DNA of 64,000 nucleotides from Sphingomonas hankookensis (GTDB lineage: Bacteria; Pseudomonadota; Alphaproteobacteria; Sphingomonadales; Sphingomonadaceae), in contig NZ_JAKREV010000005.1 in NCBI RefSeq assembly GCF_022664465.1, positions 1-64,000 on the forward strand. The letters run 5' to 3'. The notes beneath the pieces were generated by a model. The model was not told where the DNA came from. It searched no databases and saw only the letters and a program-made list of their open reading frames with translations. The position numbers and the translations under genes are program-made. Shown piece by piece: positions 8,060 to 18,003 of the stretch; position 1 is the first letter of the stretch; each line of letters opens with the position of its first letter.

Positions 8060-10450
8060 ATGCCGATCGATGCCGTTCCCATACCCTCCGGTCGCTGCGG
8101 CGATGCGATCGCGCTCAGCCGCCGAACGCTGCTGGTGGGGGCCAGCCTGTTACCGCTCGGCGCATCGGCGCTGGCGGCAGCGCCCGTCGTCCGCCGGGTC
8201 GAACCGGTGCCGGCACGCCATGTCCGGCTGACACCATCCCCCTTTGCCGATGCACAGGCCGCCAACCGCGCCTATCTGCTCGACCTCGACCCCGAAAGGC
8301 TGCTGCACAATTTCTACGTCTCGGCCGGACTGCCCGCCCCCGCCCCGGTCTATGGCGGGTGGGAGGCGCAGGGGATCGCCGGGCACAGCCTAGGCCACTG
8401 GCTGTCGGCCTGTGCGCTGCTGGTCGCCAATACCGGCGATGCGGCGATCGCGGCCCGGCTGGACCATGCGCTTACGGAAATGGCGCGGATTCAGGCGGCG
8501 CAGGGCGACGGCTATCTGGGCGGCACCACCGTCGAGCGCGACGGCAGGACGGTCGATGGCAAGACCGTGTTCGAGGAACTGCGCCGGGGCGATATCCGCA
8601 GCAACGGGTTCGACCTGAACGGCGGCTGGGTACCACTTTATACGTGGCACAAGGTCCATGCCGGGCTGGTCGATGCCCATGTCCTCGCGCGCAACCCGCG
8701 AGCGATGCCGATCCTGCTGGGGGTCGCGGGCTATCTGGCCGATGTGCTGGAGCCGCTGAGCGATGCACAGATGCAGCGCGTGCTGGCCGCCGAACATGGC
8801 GGGCTGAACGAAAGCTATGCCGATACCTATGCGCTGACCGGCAATGTCCGCTGGCTGCGCATGGCGGAGAAAATCCGGCACAAGGCGGTGCTCGACCCGC
8901 TGACCGCCGGGCAAGACAGGCTGGCCGGCCTGCACGCCAATACGCAGATACCCAAGGTAATCGGCCTCGCCCGTCTGTACGAGCTGACCGGCGCGCCGGC
9001 GCATGCCGCGACCGCACGCTTCTTTCACGACCGCGTCACCGGGCATCACAGCTATGCGATCGGCGGCAATTCCGAACGCGAACATTTCGGCCAGCCCGAC
9101 CAGCTGTCGCACCGCCTGTCGGAGGCGACGTGCGAGGCGTGCAACAGCTACAACATGCTGAAACTCACCCGCCATCTCTATGGCTGGCAGCCCATGGCGC
9201 ACTGGTTCGACTTCTACGAACGGGTGCAGCTCAATCACATGCTGGCGCACCAGCGACCGCGCGACGGGCGCTTCGTCTATTTCATGCCGCTGGCGGCGGG
9301 TGCGCGGCGGACCTTTTCCAGCGCGCACGACAGTTTCTGGTGCTGTGTCGGGTCGGGCATGGAAAGCCATGCCAAGCACGCCGATTCGATCTGGTGGAGC
9401 GATCCGACCACCCTCTACCTGAACCTGTTCATCCCTTCGCAGCTCGACTGGCGCGAGCGCGGGCTGGCGATCGACCTCGCTACCGCGATGCCGCGCAAGG
9501 GACAGGCGACGCTGACCGTCCGTCGCGCCCCTCGCCGGGCGCAGCGGATCGCCGTCCGCCTGCCCGGCTGGGCCAGCAATCCGACGCTCCGGATCAACGG
9601 CGCGTCGGTCACGCCGACGGTGCGCGATGGCTATGCCGTGTTCGAACGGGTGTGGCGCAGCGGCGATACGATCGCGCTGACCCTGCCGATGGCACTTGCC
9701 ACCGAAGCGACGCCCGACGATCCTTCGGTCGTCGCCTTCACCTATGGCCCGCTGGTGCTTGCCGCCGATCTGGGGCCGGAATCGCAGCCATTCGCCGGGA
9801 TCGGCCCGGCGCTGGTCGCCGACGGGCCGATCACCGCGCGGCTGAGGCGCGGACCGGACGACAGCTTCACCACTACCGGCGTGCTGGGCGAGCCGCTGAC
9901 GCTCCGCCCCTTCTATGCGCAATGGGACCGGCGGACGGCAGTCTATCTGCCGACCTTCACTTCCGCACGCTGGGCGGCGGCGCGCGGCGACTATGTCCGC
10001 GCGCAGGGTGAGGCGCAGGCGCTGGCGCGGCGCACCGTCGACACGCTGTACATGGGCGAGATGCAGCCCGAACGCGACCATGCGGTGGAGGCCGGCGGCA
10101 GCGAGGTCGTCAACTGGGCGGGACGTTCGGCGCGACGGATCAAGCCGGGGCAGACCCTGACGCTGACGTTGGCGCGGCGGCCGGGTCCGGCAGTGTTGCG
10201 GCTGCTGGTGTGGGGTCGCGATATCGACCGCGCGATCGACATCACGCTCGACGGCACCCGCCTGGCCACCGCGACGCATACGGGACCGGCAGTCGACCGC
10301 TATGTCGCGCTCGACTATCCGATCCCGTCGGCGGGCGCACAGGGCCGGCCGCATGCGACGATCGGCCTGACCGCGACGCGCGGTGACGGCGTGATCTACG
10401 AAGTGCGGATGCTGACCGCCGGCGATGCCGCGCCGGTGACCCCGGTCTGA
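8060..10450 (+). CDS. Tat-exported GH127-type enzyme (beta-L-arabinofuranosidase family, DUF1680)
   Basis: A 796-residue protein with a twin-arginine signal (LSRRTLLVGASLL, residues 19-31), followed by an alpha/alpha toroid of the GH127/DUF1680 family. The family's cysteine-based active site is visible: E359 and C361 in CEACNSYNMLK, and the cysteine pair C428-C429 in FWCCVGSGMESH. In characterised beta-L-arabinofuranosidases the equivalent Glu and three Cys bind zinc, and one Cys is the nucleophile. The C-terminal 250 residues form beta domains. Export by Tat fits folding with a metal in the cytoplasm. The divergent TBDR would bring substrate into the periplasm. Other DUF1680-related enzymes have different sugar specificities, so arabinofuranosidase is likely but not proven. 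Confidence 0.88.
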   Translation: MPIDAVPIPSGRCGDAIALSRRTLLVGASLLPLGASALAAAPVVRRVEPVPARHVRLTPSPFADAQAANRAYLLDLDPERLLHNFYVSAGLPAPAPVYGGWEAQGIAGHSLGHWLSACALLVANTGDAAIAARLDHALTEMARIQAAQGDGYLGGTTVERDGRTVDGKTVFEELRRGDIRSNGFDLNGGWVPLYTWHKVHAGLVDAHVLARNPRAMPILLGVAGYLADVLEPLSDAQMQRVLAAEHGGLNESYADTYALTGNVRWLRMAEKIRHKAVLDPLTAGQDRLAGLHANTQIPKVIGLARLYELTGAPAHAATARFFHDRVTGHHSYAIGGNSEREHFGQPDQLSHRLSEATCEACNSYNMLKLTRHLYGWQPMAHWFDFYERVQLNHMLAHQRPRDGRFVYFMPLAAGARRTFSSAHDSFWCCVGSGMESHAKHADSIWWSDPTTLYLNLFIPSQLDWRERGLAIDLATAMPRKGQATLTVRRAPRRAQRIAVRLPGWASNPTLRINGASVTPTVRDGYAVFERVWRSGDTIALTLPMALATEATPDDPSVVAFTYGPLVLAADLGPESQPFAGIGPALVADGPITARLRRGPDDSFTTTGVLGEPLTLRPFYAQWDRRTAVYLPTFTSARWAAARGDYVRAQGEAQALARRTVDTLYMGEMQPERDHAVEAGGSEVVNWAGRSARRIKPGQTLTLTLARRPGPAVLRLLVWGRDIDRAIDITLDGTRLATATHTGPAVDRYVALDYPIPSAGAQGRPHATIGLTATRGDGVIYEVRMLTAGDAAPVTPV

Positions 10451-10483
10451 AGGGATCGATCTTTCGCGATACCCACAAAGGTT

Positions 10484-10504
10484 CGTCACCCCGGACTTGA
10501 TCCG
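10484..10504. repeat. Half copy of the CCCCGGACTTGATCCGGGG repeat
   Basis: CGTCACCCCGGACTTGATCC matches the outer part of the long inverted repeat at 41675-41758. Only one arm is present here. Confidence 0.6.
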
Positions 10505-10570
10505 ATCGAGCGTTGCCAGCCGTTCGCCATCCGCTACATCGGGGCCGGGCATGCCAACGAAGGCGGATAG

Positions 10571-12277
10571 ATGATCGTCGGGATCGATTTGGGAACGACC
10601 AACAGCGCCTGCGCGATCTGGCGCGACGACACGCCCGTCATGGTGCCCAATGCATTGGGCGAATTCCTGACCCCGTCGGCGATCAGCCTCGGCGACGACG
10701 GCGCGGTGCTGGTCGGCCGTGCCGCACGTGACCGGATGGCGACGCATCCCGACCGCACCGTTACCAGCTTCAAGCGGCGGATCGGCACGCGCGAAACCGC
10801 GCGGCTGGCGAAACAGGATTACGATGCCGAGGCGCTGTCGGCGCTGGTCCTCGCCAGCCTGAAGCGCGATGCGGAGGCGTTCACCGGCGAAGCGGTGACC
10901 GGCGCCGTCGTCACCGTCCCCGCCTATTTCAACGATCGCCAGCGCAAGGCAACGAGGCGTGCGGGCGACCTTGCCGGCCTGCCGATCAAGCGCCTGATCA
11001 ACGAACCGACCGCCGCCGCGCTGGCATTCGGTATCGCCGACCGCGCCGACCGCGAACCGTTCCTCGTCTTCGACCTCGGCGGCGGCACCTTCGACGTGTC
11101 GATCGTCGAGATGTTCGACGGCGTGATCGAAGTGCGCGCCTCGGCCGGCGACAACCGGCTGGGCGGCGACGATTTCAACGACTGCCTGATCGACCTGACC
11201 CGCCCCGCGCTCGACCCCGACGGCCTGCTCGGCAAGCTGCCGCAGGACCGGTCCGCAGCGCTGCTGGCACAGGCGGCGGAGCGCTGCCGCCGGGCGCTGA
11301 GCGAAGGCGACGCCGCCGACCTGACCGTGACCGCCGGTGACGTGACGCTGACCGCCCCGGTCACCGCCACCGCGTTCGAGGAGCATGCCGCCGCGCTGCT
11401 CCAGCGGATACGCGAGCCCGTCCTGCGCTCGCTGCGCGACAGCGGCATCGCGGCGGCGACGCTGTCGGAGGTGGTGCTGGTCGGTGGTGCCACGCGCATG
11501 CCGATCGTACGCCGCGCGGTCACCCGCATGTTCGGTCGCTTCCCCGCGACCACGGTCCACCCCGACCATGCTGTCGCGATGGGCGCGGCGGTGCAGGCCG
11601 GGCTGCTGGCGCGCGACGCCGGGCTCGACGAAATCCGCCTGACCGACGTCTGCCCGTTCACGCTGGGCGTCGATACCAGCGAGCCCGACGGGCGCGGCGG
11701 GTTTCGCACCGGGTTGTTCGCGCCGATCATCGAACGCAATTCGGCGGTGCCGATCAGCCGCGTCTCCACCTTCTCGACGCTCTCCGACCAGCAGCGGAGG
11801 GTGCAGTTCGGCGTATATCAGGGCGAAGCGCGCGAGGTGTCGGGCAACGTCAAGCTGGGCGAGATCGCCGTGCCGGTGCCCCCCGGCCCCGCCGGATCGG
11901 TCGGCATCGAATGCCGCTTCAGCTACGACAGTTCGGGGCTGCTCGAAATCGACGTCAGCGTCGCCGAGACCGGGGTCACCCGCAATCTGGTAATCGTCGA
12001 CGACGAAGACGCGCCCGATGCTGCCGAGCTGGAAAAGCGCCGCGCCGCGCTGGCCGCGCTGAAAGTCCATCCGCGCGACGATGCGGAAAATGTCGCGCTG
12101 CTGGCGCGGGCGCGGCGGGCGTATGAATCCTTCCTCGGCGATACCCGCGCGGCGATCGGCCAGATGATAGGCCAGTTCGAAGGGGCGTTGGCGACGCAGG
12201 ATGACCGGATCATCGGCGAGGCGCGCAAGGCGTTCGGCGCGGTGCTCGACCAGATCGAAGGCGAGCGGTTTCTGTGA
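10571..12277 (+). CDS. hscC: Hsp70-family chaperone, HscC type
   Basis: A 568-residue Hsp70, shorter than DnaK (about 640). The ATPase domain is complete: phosphate-1 loop GIDLGTTNSACAIW (residues 4-17), VVTVPAYFNDRQRKAT, INEPTAAALAFG, phosphate-2 loop FDLGGGTFDVSI and the adenosine motif VVLVGGATRMP. The substrate domain follows at about 370-500 and the C-terminal lid is short, without the DnaK-type acidic tail. These are the hallmarks of HscC-like chaperones. The stop overlaps the GTG start of a J-domain-like gene (GTGA at 12274-12277), the usual pairing for HscC. ATG 10571 follows an AAGGCGGA ribosome-binding site. The client proteins are unknown. Confidence 0.85.
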   Translation: MIVGIDLGTTNSACAIWRDDTPVMVPNALGEFLTPSAISLGDDGAVLVGRAARDRMATHPDRTVTSFKRRIGTRETARLAKQDYDAEALSALVLASLKRDAEAFTGEAVTGAVVTVPAYFNDRQRKATRRAGDLAGLPIKRLINEPTAAALAFGIADRADREPFLVFDLGGGTFDVSIVEMFDGVIEVRASAGDNRLGGDDFNDCLIDLTRPALDPDGLLGKLPQDRSAALLAQAAERCRRALSEGDAADLTVTAGDVTLTAPVTATAFEEHAAALLQRIREPVLRSLRDSGIAAATLSEVVLVGGATRMPIVRRAVTRMFGRFPATTVHPDHAVAMGAAVQAGLLARDAGLDEIRLTDVCPFTLGVDTSEPDGRGGFRTGLFAPIIERNSAVPISRVSTFSTLSDQQRRVQFGVYQGEAREVSGNVKLGEIAVPVPPGPAGSVGIECRFSYDSSGLLEIDVSVAETGVTRNLVIVDDEDAPDAAELEKRRAALAALKVHPRDDAENVALLARARRAYESFLGDTRAAIGQMIGQFEGALATQDDRIIGEARKAFGAVLDQIEGERFL

Positions 12278-13779
12278 AGCGCGGCATCTGGGCCACGCTC
12301 GACCTAGACCCCACCACCGATCGTACCGCGATCCGCCGCGCCTATGCCGCGCGGCTGAAGGCGATGGACGTCGATGCCGATCCGGACGCGTTCGAGGCGC
12401 TGCGCGATGCCCGCGACGCCGCGCTGGCCCGGGCCGCCGACCCGGTGGCGCAGGTCGCGGTCGAGCCGATGATGGCGGACGACCTGCCCCCGCCGCCGGT
12501 CGCGCCCGAACCGCAGCCCGAACCCGATCCGCTGGCCGAGGCGATGAACGCGCATTTCCACGCGCTTGAAGCCCTGCTGTTCCCCGGCCATGACGCGCCC
12601 CCGACCGCTGACGAACTCGCCGAGATCGACCATCACGGCCGCGCGCTGCTGGCCGACCCAAGGCTGGAGCAACTGGATTTCGCGGCAGGGGCCGAACGCT
12701 GGTTCGCCGAGACGCTGTCGGCAAGCGTCCCCCGCTCCGACCCGTTGCTCGAACCGGCGGCGGCGACGTTTGGCTGGATCGACAGGCGCGACGATTATGC
12801 GCTGTCGGCAGAAGCCCACGCCGTCGTCGAACGGATCGGCGCGACGCGGTTTGCGGCGTTGGTCAGCGATCCGAAGCATCGGTTTCACCGGGCATGGCGT
12901 GAGGTTACCCGCACCGACACCGGACGGGCGGAATGGCTCGTGACGGGTCGCGCGGTGCGCAATCTGCTCTCGGCGGTACGGGGACGCTATCCGCTGGCCG
13001 AGGAATGGCTGAACCCGGCGCGGGTTGCCAAATGGGACAAACCCGCCGGATCACCTAACGGCACCTATTGGTGGATCGCGATCGTCATTGTCGTGACTGT
13101 CCTGCGCTTTGCGCTCAGCGGCACACATTATCCAGACACGCCTCCGGCGGTCCACGCCACTTCCGAAGAAATCGCGCAGGCGATGACCGGACGCGGCATC
13201 GACGAGGTTCGCAGGGCCAATCCAGCGCTGGCCCAAGCGATCGCACAGGCCGCCACCGATTTTTCGGCCGGCACGACGGCAAGCTATATCGGACAGCAAC
13301 TGACGGACGAATGGGTTAGGCACGGCCTGTCGAGCCTGCCCGATCCGATACTATTGCAACTTACGCGGTGGGATGTCGATCAGATGCGCGCGGCGCAGCG
13401 AGTATCGCCGGTCCCCTGCGAAAATGTGAACCTGATGCGACCAGGCCTTGCCATGGTGTCGACGATTGGCGACCGGCGGCAGGAGTTACTGCGCGCCGTC
13501 GTCCTGTATGCACGCGACCGGCCGCTGACCGATACGACTTATACCTTCGCCATTCCGACTGCGATCGTCGATGATATGGCGGCCCGGACCAAGCTGCCGA
13601 CCATCACGATCGAGCGGGCGTTGCAGGGTAAGGAGACGTCAGCGACGCGCTGCGCGGTACAGATCGCCCTGCGCGACTCAGCCTTGCGCGCGCCCACGAC
13701 CGTCGGTCGCCCGCTGCTGCGCGATCTGCAGCCGCTGCTCGTGCACGATCGCACCAAAGCCGACAAAGCTGGGGGGTAG
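12274..13779 (+). CDS. Membrane-anchored degenerate J-domain protein, partner of HscC
   Basis: A 501-residue protein. Residues 4-50 resemble helices II-III of a J domain (IWATLDLDPTTDRTAIRRAYA, then FEALRDARDAAL), as in DjlC-type HscC cochaperones. The invariant HPD tripeptide is missing: the loop reads KAMDVDADPDAF. A Pro/Glu-rich linker (about 65-95) leads to a cytoplasmic helical region. One TM helix is predicted at about 264-283 (YWWIAIVIVVTVLRFAL), with a 200-residue C-terminal domain beyond it carrying CENVNLM and an NTF2-like or unknown fold. The GTG start is coupled to the hscC stop. Whether it can still stimulate the ATPase without HPD is open. Confidence 0.7.
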   Translation: MKRGIWATLDLDPTTDRTAIRRAYAARLKAMDVDADPDAFEALRDARDAALARAADPVAQVAVEPMMADDLPPPPVAPEPQPEPDPLAEAMNAHFHALEALLFPGHDAPPTADELAEIDHHGRALLADPRLEQLDFAAGAERWFAETLSASVPRSDPLLEPAAATFGWIDRRDDYALSAEAHAVVERIGATRFAALVSDPKHRFHRAWREVTRTDTGRAEWLVTGRAVRNLLSAVRGRYPLAEEWLNPARVAKWDKPAGSPNGTYWWIAIVIVVTVLRFALSGTHYPDTPPAVHATSEEIAQAMTGRGIDEVRRANPALAQAIAQAATDFSAGTTASYIGQQLTDEWVRHGLSSLPDPILLQLTRWDVDQMRAAQRVSPVPCENVNLMRPGLAMVSTIGDRRQELLRAVVLYARDRPLTDTTYTFAIPTAIVDDMAARTKLPTITIERALQGKETSATRCAVQIALRDSALRAPTTVGRPLLRDLQPLLVHDRTKADKAGG

Positions 13780-13801
13780 CCCGTTCCGATCACGGAACGG
13801 G
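13780..13801. terminator. Possible bidirectional terminator hairpin
   Basis: CCCGTTCCG and CGGAACGGG form a perfect 9-bp stem with an ATCA loop, directly after the J-protein stop (TAG 13777-13779) and 3 bases beyond the 3' end of the minus-strand tRNA. On the minus strand it follows the tRNA's CCA end. There is only a short T/A run, so termination is likely but not certain. Confidence 0.55.
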
Positions 13802-13804
13802 AAA

Positions 13805-13891
13805 TGGTGCGGTCGAGAAGACTCGAACTTCCACGGCCTTTCGGCCACAACGACCTCAACGTTGCGCGTCTACCAGTTCCGCCACGACCGC
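13805..13891 (-). tRNA. tRNA-Leu(GAG)
   Basis: Read on the minus strand, the acceptor stem is GCGGTCG/CGACCGC, with discriminator A and an encoded CCA. The D arm has TGGCGGAACTGGTAGACGC. The anticodon stem-loop is CAACG-TTGAGGT-CGTTG, giving anticodon GAG for leucine. A long variable arm (TGGCCGAAAGGCCG) marks a class II tRNA. The T arm is GTTCGAGTC. Total length is 87 nt. Confidence 0.95.
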
Positions 13892-13969
13892 ACGTGAACA
13901 CCTTGGGGTCGCCCCCTTGGCTGGCAGGAGCGTGCCCCTAGCAGCGCCCGGAGCCTCGCGCAAATGCTT

Positions 13970-14974
13970 TTATCGTCCCCGCGCCGCCGCCCGCGCGATG
14001 GCGATCGCTTCGGCGGCGGTCATCACTTCGCCAAGGCCGCTGCCCGAAAGTGCGGCGCGTTCGGCATCGCGGATTCGCTCCAGCGCGCGCGCCAGCCGGG
14101 GCGCATCCCAGCGGCGCAGCGCCTGTGCGGTCGCGGGCTGTTCCTTGAAGAACACGCGGTGGCGCTCCATCACCCGGTCGACGCTCTCGCCATCGTCGAT
14201 ATCGCCGCGCATCTCGGCCAGCGACAATAGCCGCCGGGCGACCGCGCGCAGCAGCGGGATCGCCCCCCCGGGCATTTCGGGCAGCGCCGCAGCCGCCGCG
14301 TCGCCCGCGATCATCGCACTGACGATCCCCCCCAGCTCCGCATCGGCGATCGACGCGCCGATCGCATCGAATGCCTCGCCATCGGCATCGCGCGGCCGTT
14401 CGGGTGAGGCGTCGAGATACAGCGCCAGCTTCTCGATCTCGCTCGCCAGCACCGCGCGGTCGCCTGCCGTCACTGCCGCCAGTCGGTCGGGCACGTCGCC
14501 CAGCAGCCGCAAGCCATGGTCGCGCGCCATCGTCACCGCCAGCTTCGCCGCCTGCGCCGCATCGGGCACGTAGCAGGCGACCGCGACTGCGTTCAGCGAC
14601 GCGGTGACCAGCTTCACCAGCTTCGACGTGCCCTTGACGGTCGGCGCGATCGCCGCGACCGGATTGCCGGCCCGCTCGGCGTTCAGCAGCAACGTCACCG
14701 CCTCGACCGACTCCTCGCCCATGCCCGTCACGCGGATGCAGCGGGCATCGCCGAACAGCGACAGCGACGCGGCTTCGTCGGCGAGCAGGCCGGGGCGGCT
14801 CTTCAGCATCGCACCGTCCATGTCGACGCGTTCGGCCCCCTCGCCCACGCCCTTTGCCAGCCGCGCGGCCAGCGCCAGCGCACCCGCAGTGTCGGGGCCG
14901 TGGAACAGGTAGAGCCGGATATCGGGGCCGGGCCGGTCGAGCTTGGCCGCGACCTGCTCGGGCCGGAGCTTCAC
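13970..14974 (-). CDS. holA: DNA polymerase III subunit delta
   Basis: A 334-residue protein that would load the beta clamp as part of the DnaX complex. It begins [16 protein letters not shown], continues with YLFHGPDTAG (in place of the nucleotide-binding loop of related AAA+ proteins, as usual for delta), and has the delta fold through LASEIEKLALYLD and C-terminal RALERIRDAERA. Its ATG overlaps the lptE stop by 4 bases, completing the run leuS-lptE-holA seen in many alphaproteobacteria. It is the last gene before the minus-strand tRNA-Leu. Confidence 0.93.
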   Translation of the reverse strand: MKLRPEQVAAKLDRPGPDIRLYLFHGPDTAGALALAARLAKGVGEGAERVDMDGAMLKSRPGLLADEAASLSLFGDARCIRVTGMGEESVEAVTLLLNAERAGNPVAAIAPTVKGTSKLVKLVTASLNAVAVACYVPDAAQAAKLAVTMARDHGLRLLGDVPDRLAAVTAGDRAVLASEIEKLALYLDASPERPRDADGEAFDAIGASIADAELGGIVSAMIAGDAAAAALPEMPGGAIPLLRAVARRLLSLAEMRGDIDDGESVDRVMERHRVFFKEQPATAQALRRWDAPRLARALERIRDAERAALSGSGLGEVMTAAEAIAIARAAARGR

Positions 14975-15456
14975 GAGCCGTTCTTGGGCAGCGTCACCGC
15001 GATCCGGGTCACGATCTGGTCGGCGACGATCACCGACAGCCGTTCGAGCGCGGTGCGCTCCGCCGCGATCGTCGCATATTCGGACCGCACCACGTCGATG
15101 CCGGCATCCGACCCCGCCGTCGCGTCGAGCGTCACCGCGCCGTTCGACAGGTCGATCAGCTGATAGCGCGCGCGCAGCGTCCGCCGCTCGCGCGTGATCG
15201 AATCGTCGCGCCGCACGCCCAGGCCGGTGATATCGTCGTCGAGCCGGATTTCGAGGCGGTAGCGCGCCGGCCCCTCGGCGCGCAGCCGGTCGCGCAAGGC
15301 GTTGGCCATCAACCAGCCATTCTGTCCGGCGATCGGCGCGACCTCGACGCCCGACAGCGTCTGGCGCACCACCCCGCCCTCGCCCCCGGCGTAGAGCGGA
15401 CGCAGGCCACAGCCACCGAGCAGCAGTGCAGTGGCGAGGACGGCGGCGCGGATCAT
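14971..15456 (-). CDS. lptE: LPS assembly lipoprotein LptE
   Basis: A 161-residue outer-membrane lipoprotein that plugs the LptD barrel during LPS insertion. From ATG 15456 there is a lipoprotein signal with lipobox LLLGGC (Cys at residue 16), then GLRPLYAGG, which is typical just after the lipid-anchored Cys in alphaproteobacterial LptE. The body is a short alpha/beta domain ([26 protein letters not shown]). The start overlaps the leuS stop (ATGA at 15453-15456), and the stop overlaps the holA start, so translation of the three is probably coupled. The longer open frame reaching 16005 runs antisense-like through leuS and was rejected. Confidence 0.9.
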   Translation of the reverse strand: MIRAAVLATALLLGGCGLRPLYAGGEGGVVRQTLSGVEVAPIAGQNGWLMANALRDRLRAEGPARYRLEIRLDDDITGLGVRRDDSITRERRTLRARYQLIDLSNGAVTLDATAGSDAGIDVVRSEYATIAAERTALERLSVIVADQIVTRIAVTLPKNGS

Positions 15457-17993
15457 GCGACGATGTTCACGAGACGGTCGGGCACGACGATGATCTTGCG
15501 CGGTGCCTTGCCCTCCAGCGCGCGGACGATCTTCTCGCTCGCCAGCGCGGCGGCCTCGGCATCCTCTTTCGCCACGCCCTTGGGCAGAACGATGGTGTCG
15601 CGCAGCTTGCCGTTGACCTGCACCGCGATCGTCGATTCGGCATCGATCAGCATCGCGGCATCGACCAACGGCCAGGCGGCATCGGCGATCAGGCCGGGAC
15701 GGCCCAATTGCGACCATGCCTCTTCCGCCAGATGCGGGATCATCGGGCTGATCAGCAGCAGCAGCGCGTCCATGTCGGCATCCGACATGCCCTTCGCCTT
15801 CTCCGCCTCGCCCAACAGCGTGTAGAGCTTGGCCACCGCCTTGTTGAACTGCAACGCGGTAATGTCGTCGGCGACGCCGGCGATGGTGCGATGGACGATG
15901 CGGGTCAGTGCAGTCGGGCTGGTGCCGCCGGCCTCGTGCGCGGCGATCAGCTTCCACACGCGCTTGACGAAGCGTTCGGCGCCTTCGATGCCGGCTTCGC
16001 TCCACGGCAGGTCGCGCTCGGGCGGGCTGTCGGACAGCATGAACCAGCGCGCGGCATCGGCGCCGTAGCGATCGAGAATCGGTTCGGGATCGACCGTATT
16101 CTTCTTCGACTTCGACATTTTCTCGACGCGGCCGACTTCGATCGGAACTTCGGTCCCTTTCAGGAACACCCCTCCGGGACGGCGTTCGATCTCGGCAGGC
16201 GATGCGTACTGCTTGTTGACCGGCTGCTGATCGCCCTGCGCCAGCGGGACTTTCACCTGATACGTCTCGTGCGTCACCATGCCCTGCGTGAACAGGCCGG
16301 CGAACGGCTCCTTCAAATCGATCAGCCCGACATGGTTGAGCGCCCGCGTCCAGAACCGCGCGTACAGCAGGTGAAGGATCGCATGTTCGACCCCGCCGAT
16401 ATACTGGCCGACCGGCAGCCAGCTTTCCGCCACCGCCCGGTCGAACGGCTTGTCATCCGGCTGGCTGGCGAAGCGGATGAAATACCATGACGAATCGACG
16501 AAGGTGTCGAGCGTGTCGGTCTCGCGCCGCGCCGGAGCGCCACACGCCGGACAATCGACATGCTTCCACGTAGGATGACGATCCAGCGGGTTGCCCGGAA
16601 TGTCGAACGAGACGTCGTCGGGCAGCTTCACCGGCAGTTGCTCGGTCGGGACTGGCACCACGCCACACGCGTCGCAATGGACGATCGGGATCGGCGTGCC
16701 CCAGTAACGCTGGCGGCTGACGCCCCAGTCGCGCAGCCGCCACACCGTCGTGCCCTTGCCCCAGCCGCCCGCTTCGGCCCGGTCGATCACCGCGCGCTTG
16801 GCGGCGGCGACGTCCATGTCGTTCAGGAAGTCGGAGTTCACTAGCTTGCCCGGCCCGGTATAGGCGTCGGTGCCTTCGAACACCGGATCGACCGTCTCGC
16901 CATCGGCAACGACGCGGCGGACGTCGAGGCCGTATTTCCGTGCGAAATCGAGGTCGCGCTGGTCGTGCGCCGGCACGCCCATCACCGCGCCGGTGCCATA
17001 GTCCATCAGTACGAAGTTCGCGATATAGACCGGCAGTTCGACGCCCGCGCCGAACGGATGCCGCATCCGATAGCCGGTATCGAAGCCCAACTTTTCCGCG
17101 GTTTCCAGCTCGGCGGCGGTGGTCCCGCCCTGCTTGCACAGCTCGATGAAGGCGGCGGCTTCGGCGTTACCCTCGGCCAGCGCCCGCGCGATCGGATGAT
17201 CGGCGGCGATCGCGACGAAGCTCGCGCCGAAGATCGTGTCGGGACGCGTCGAATAGACTTCGATTCCCTGGTCGAACGGCGCGACCGGCGAAAAGGCGAA
17301 TTGCAACCCTTCCGACTTGCCGATCCAGTTCTCCTGCATCAGCCGGACCTTGTCGGGCCATTGGTCGAGGCTGCCGAGCCCGGCGAGCAGGTCGTCGGCA
17401 AAGTCGGTGATCTTCAGGAACCACTGCGACAGCTTGCGCTTCTCGACCAGCGCACCCGACCGCCAGCCGCGCCCGTCGATCACCTGTTCGTTGGCCAGCA
17501 CGGTCATGTCGACCGGGTCCCAGTTGACCGCCGATTCCTTGCGATAGACTAGGCCGCCCTTGAGCAGTTCGAGGAACAGCGCCTGTTCGTGCCCGTAATA
17601 GTCGGGATCGCAGGTCGCGAACTCGCGCGACCAGTCGAACGCGAGGCCCAGGCGCTTCAGCTGCGCCTTCATCGCGGCGATATTGGCGTAGGTCCACTGG
17701 CCCGGATGGACCTTCTTTTCCATCGCCGCATTTTCGGCCGGCATGCCGAACGCGTCCCACCCCATCGGGTGGAGCACTTCATGGCCGGTCATCCGCAGGA
17801 ACCGCGCCAGCACGTCGCCCATCGTATAGTTGCGAACGTGCCCCATATGGATGCGCCCCGATGGGTAGGGGAACATCTCCAGCACATAGCGTTTGGGCTT
17901 GGACGAGTGGTCGTCGGCGACGAAAGTTTGCGCCTGGTCCCATGCGGCCTGCCAGCGGGCATCGGCCTCGGCCGGCGAAAAACGCGGAGTCAT
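15453..17993 (-). CDS. leuS: Leucyl-tRNA synthetase
   Basis: An 846-residue class Ia synthetase that charges tRNA-Leu. The HIGH-type motif is in [14 protein letters not shown] (about residues 43-56) and the KMSKS motif in [13 protein letters not shown]. The editing (CP1) domain is present, with the [12 protein letters not shown] segment. The anticodon-binding and C-terminal domains end at LVNIVA. The chosen ATG 17993 gives [15 protein letters not shown], the usual LeuS N-terminus; the frame continues upstream to 18041 without support. It follows a DUF3576 lipoprotein gene by 10 bases and is coupled to lptE. Confidence 0.97.
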   Translation of the reverse strand: MTPRFSPAEADARWQAAWDQAQTFVADDHSSKPKRYVLEMFPYPSGRIHMGHVRNYTMGDVLARFLRMTGHEVLHPMGWDAFGMPAENAAMEKKVHPGQWTYANIAAMKAQLKRLGLAFDWSREFATCDPDYYGHEQALFLELLKGGLVYRKESAVNWDPVDMTVLANEQVIDGRGWRSGALVEKRKLSQWFLKITDFADDLLAGLGSLDQWPDKVRLMQENWIGKSEGLQFAFSPVAPFDQGIEVYSTRPDTIFGASFVAIAADHPIARALAEGNAEAAAFIELCKQGGTTAAELETAEKLGFDTGYRMRHPFGAGVELPVYIANFVLMDYGTGAVMGVPAHDQRDLDFARKYGLDVRRVVADGETVDPVFEGTDAYTGPGKLVNSDFLNDMDVAAAKRAVIDRAEAGGWGKGTTVWRLRDWGVSRQRYWGTPIPIVHCDACGVVPVPTEQLPVKLPDDVSFDIPGNPLDRHPTWKHVDCPACGAPARRETDTLDTFVDSSWYFIRFASQPDDKPFDRAVAESWLPVGQYIGGVEHAILHLLYARFWTRALNHVGLIDLKEPFAGLFTQGMVTHETYQVKVPLAQGDQQPVNKQYASPAEIERRPGGVFLKGTEVPIEVGRVEKMSKSKKNTVDPEPILDRYGADAARWFMLSDSPPERDLPWSEAGIEGAERFVKRVWKLIAAHEAGGTSPTALTRIVHRTIAGVADDITALQFNKAVAKLYTLLGEAEKAKGMSDADMDALLLLISPMIPHLAEEAWSQLGRPGLIADAAWPLVDAAMLIDAESTIAVQVNGKLRDTIVLPKGVAKEDAEAAALASEKIVRALEGKAPRKIIVVPDRLVNIVA

Positions 17994-18003
17994 GGTCGTC
18001 GAA

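Noticed and set aside
8390..12724. A 1444-codon open frame on the minus strand across the GH127, HscC and J-protein genes
   Set aside because: It is a GC-rich antisense shadow of three well-supported genes; its product is Arg/Gly/Asp-rich with no domain or signal.
15457..16005. An N-terminal extension of LptE into the leuS gene
   Set aside because: It would overlap leuS in another frame and place the lipoprotein signal in mid-protein; ATG 15456 overlapping the leuS stop fits far better.
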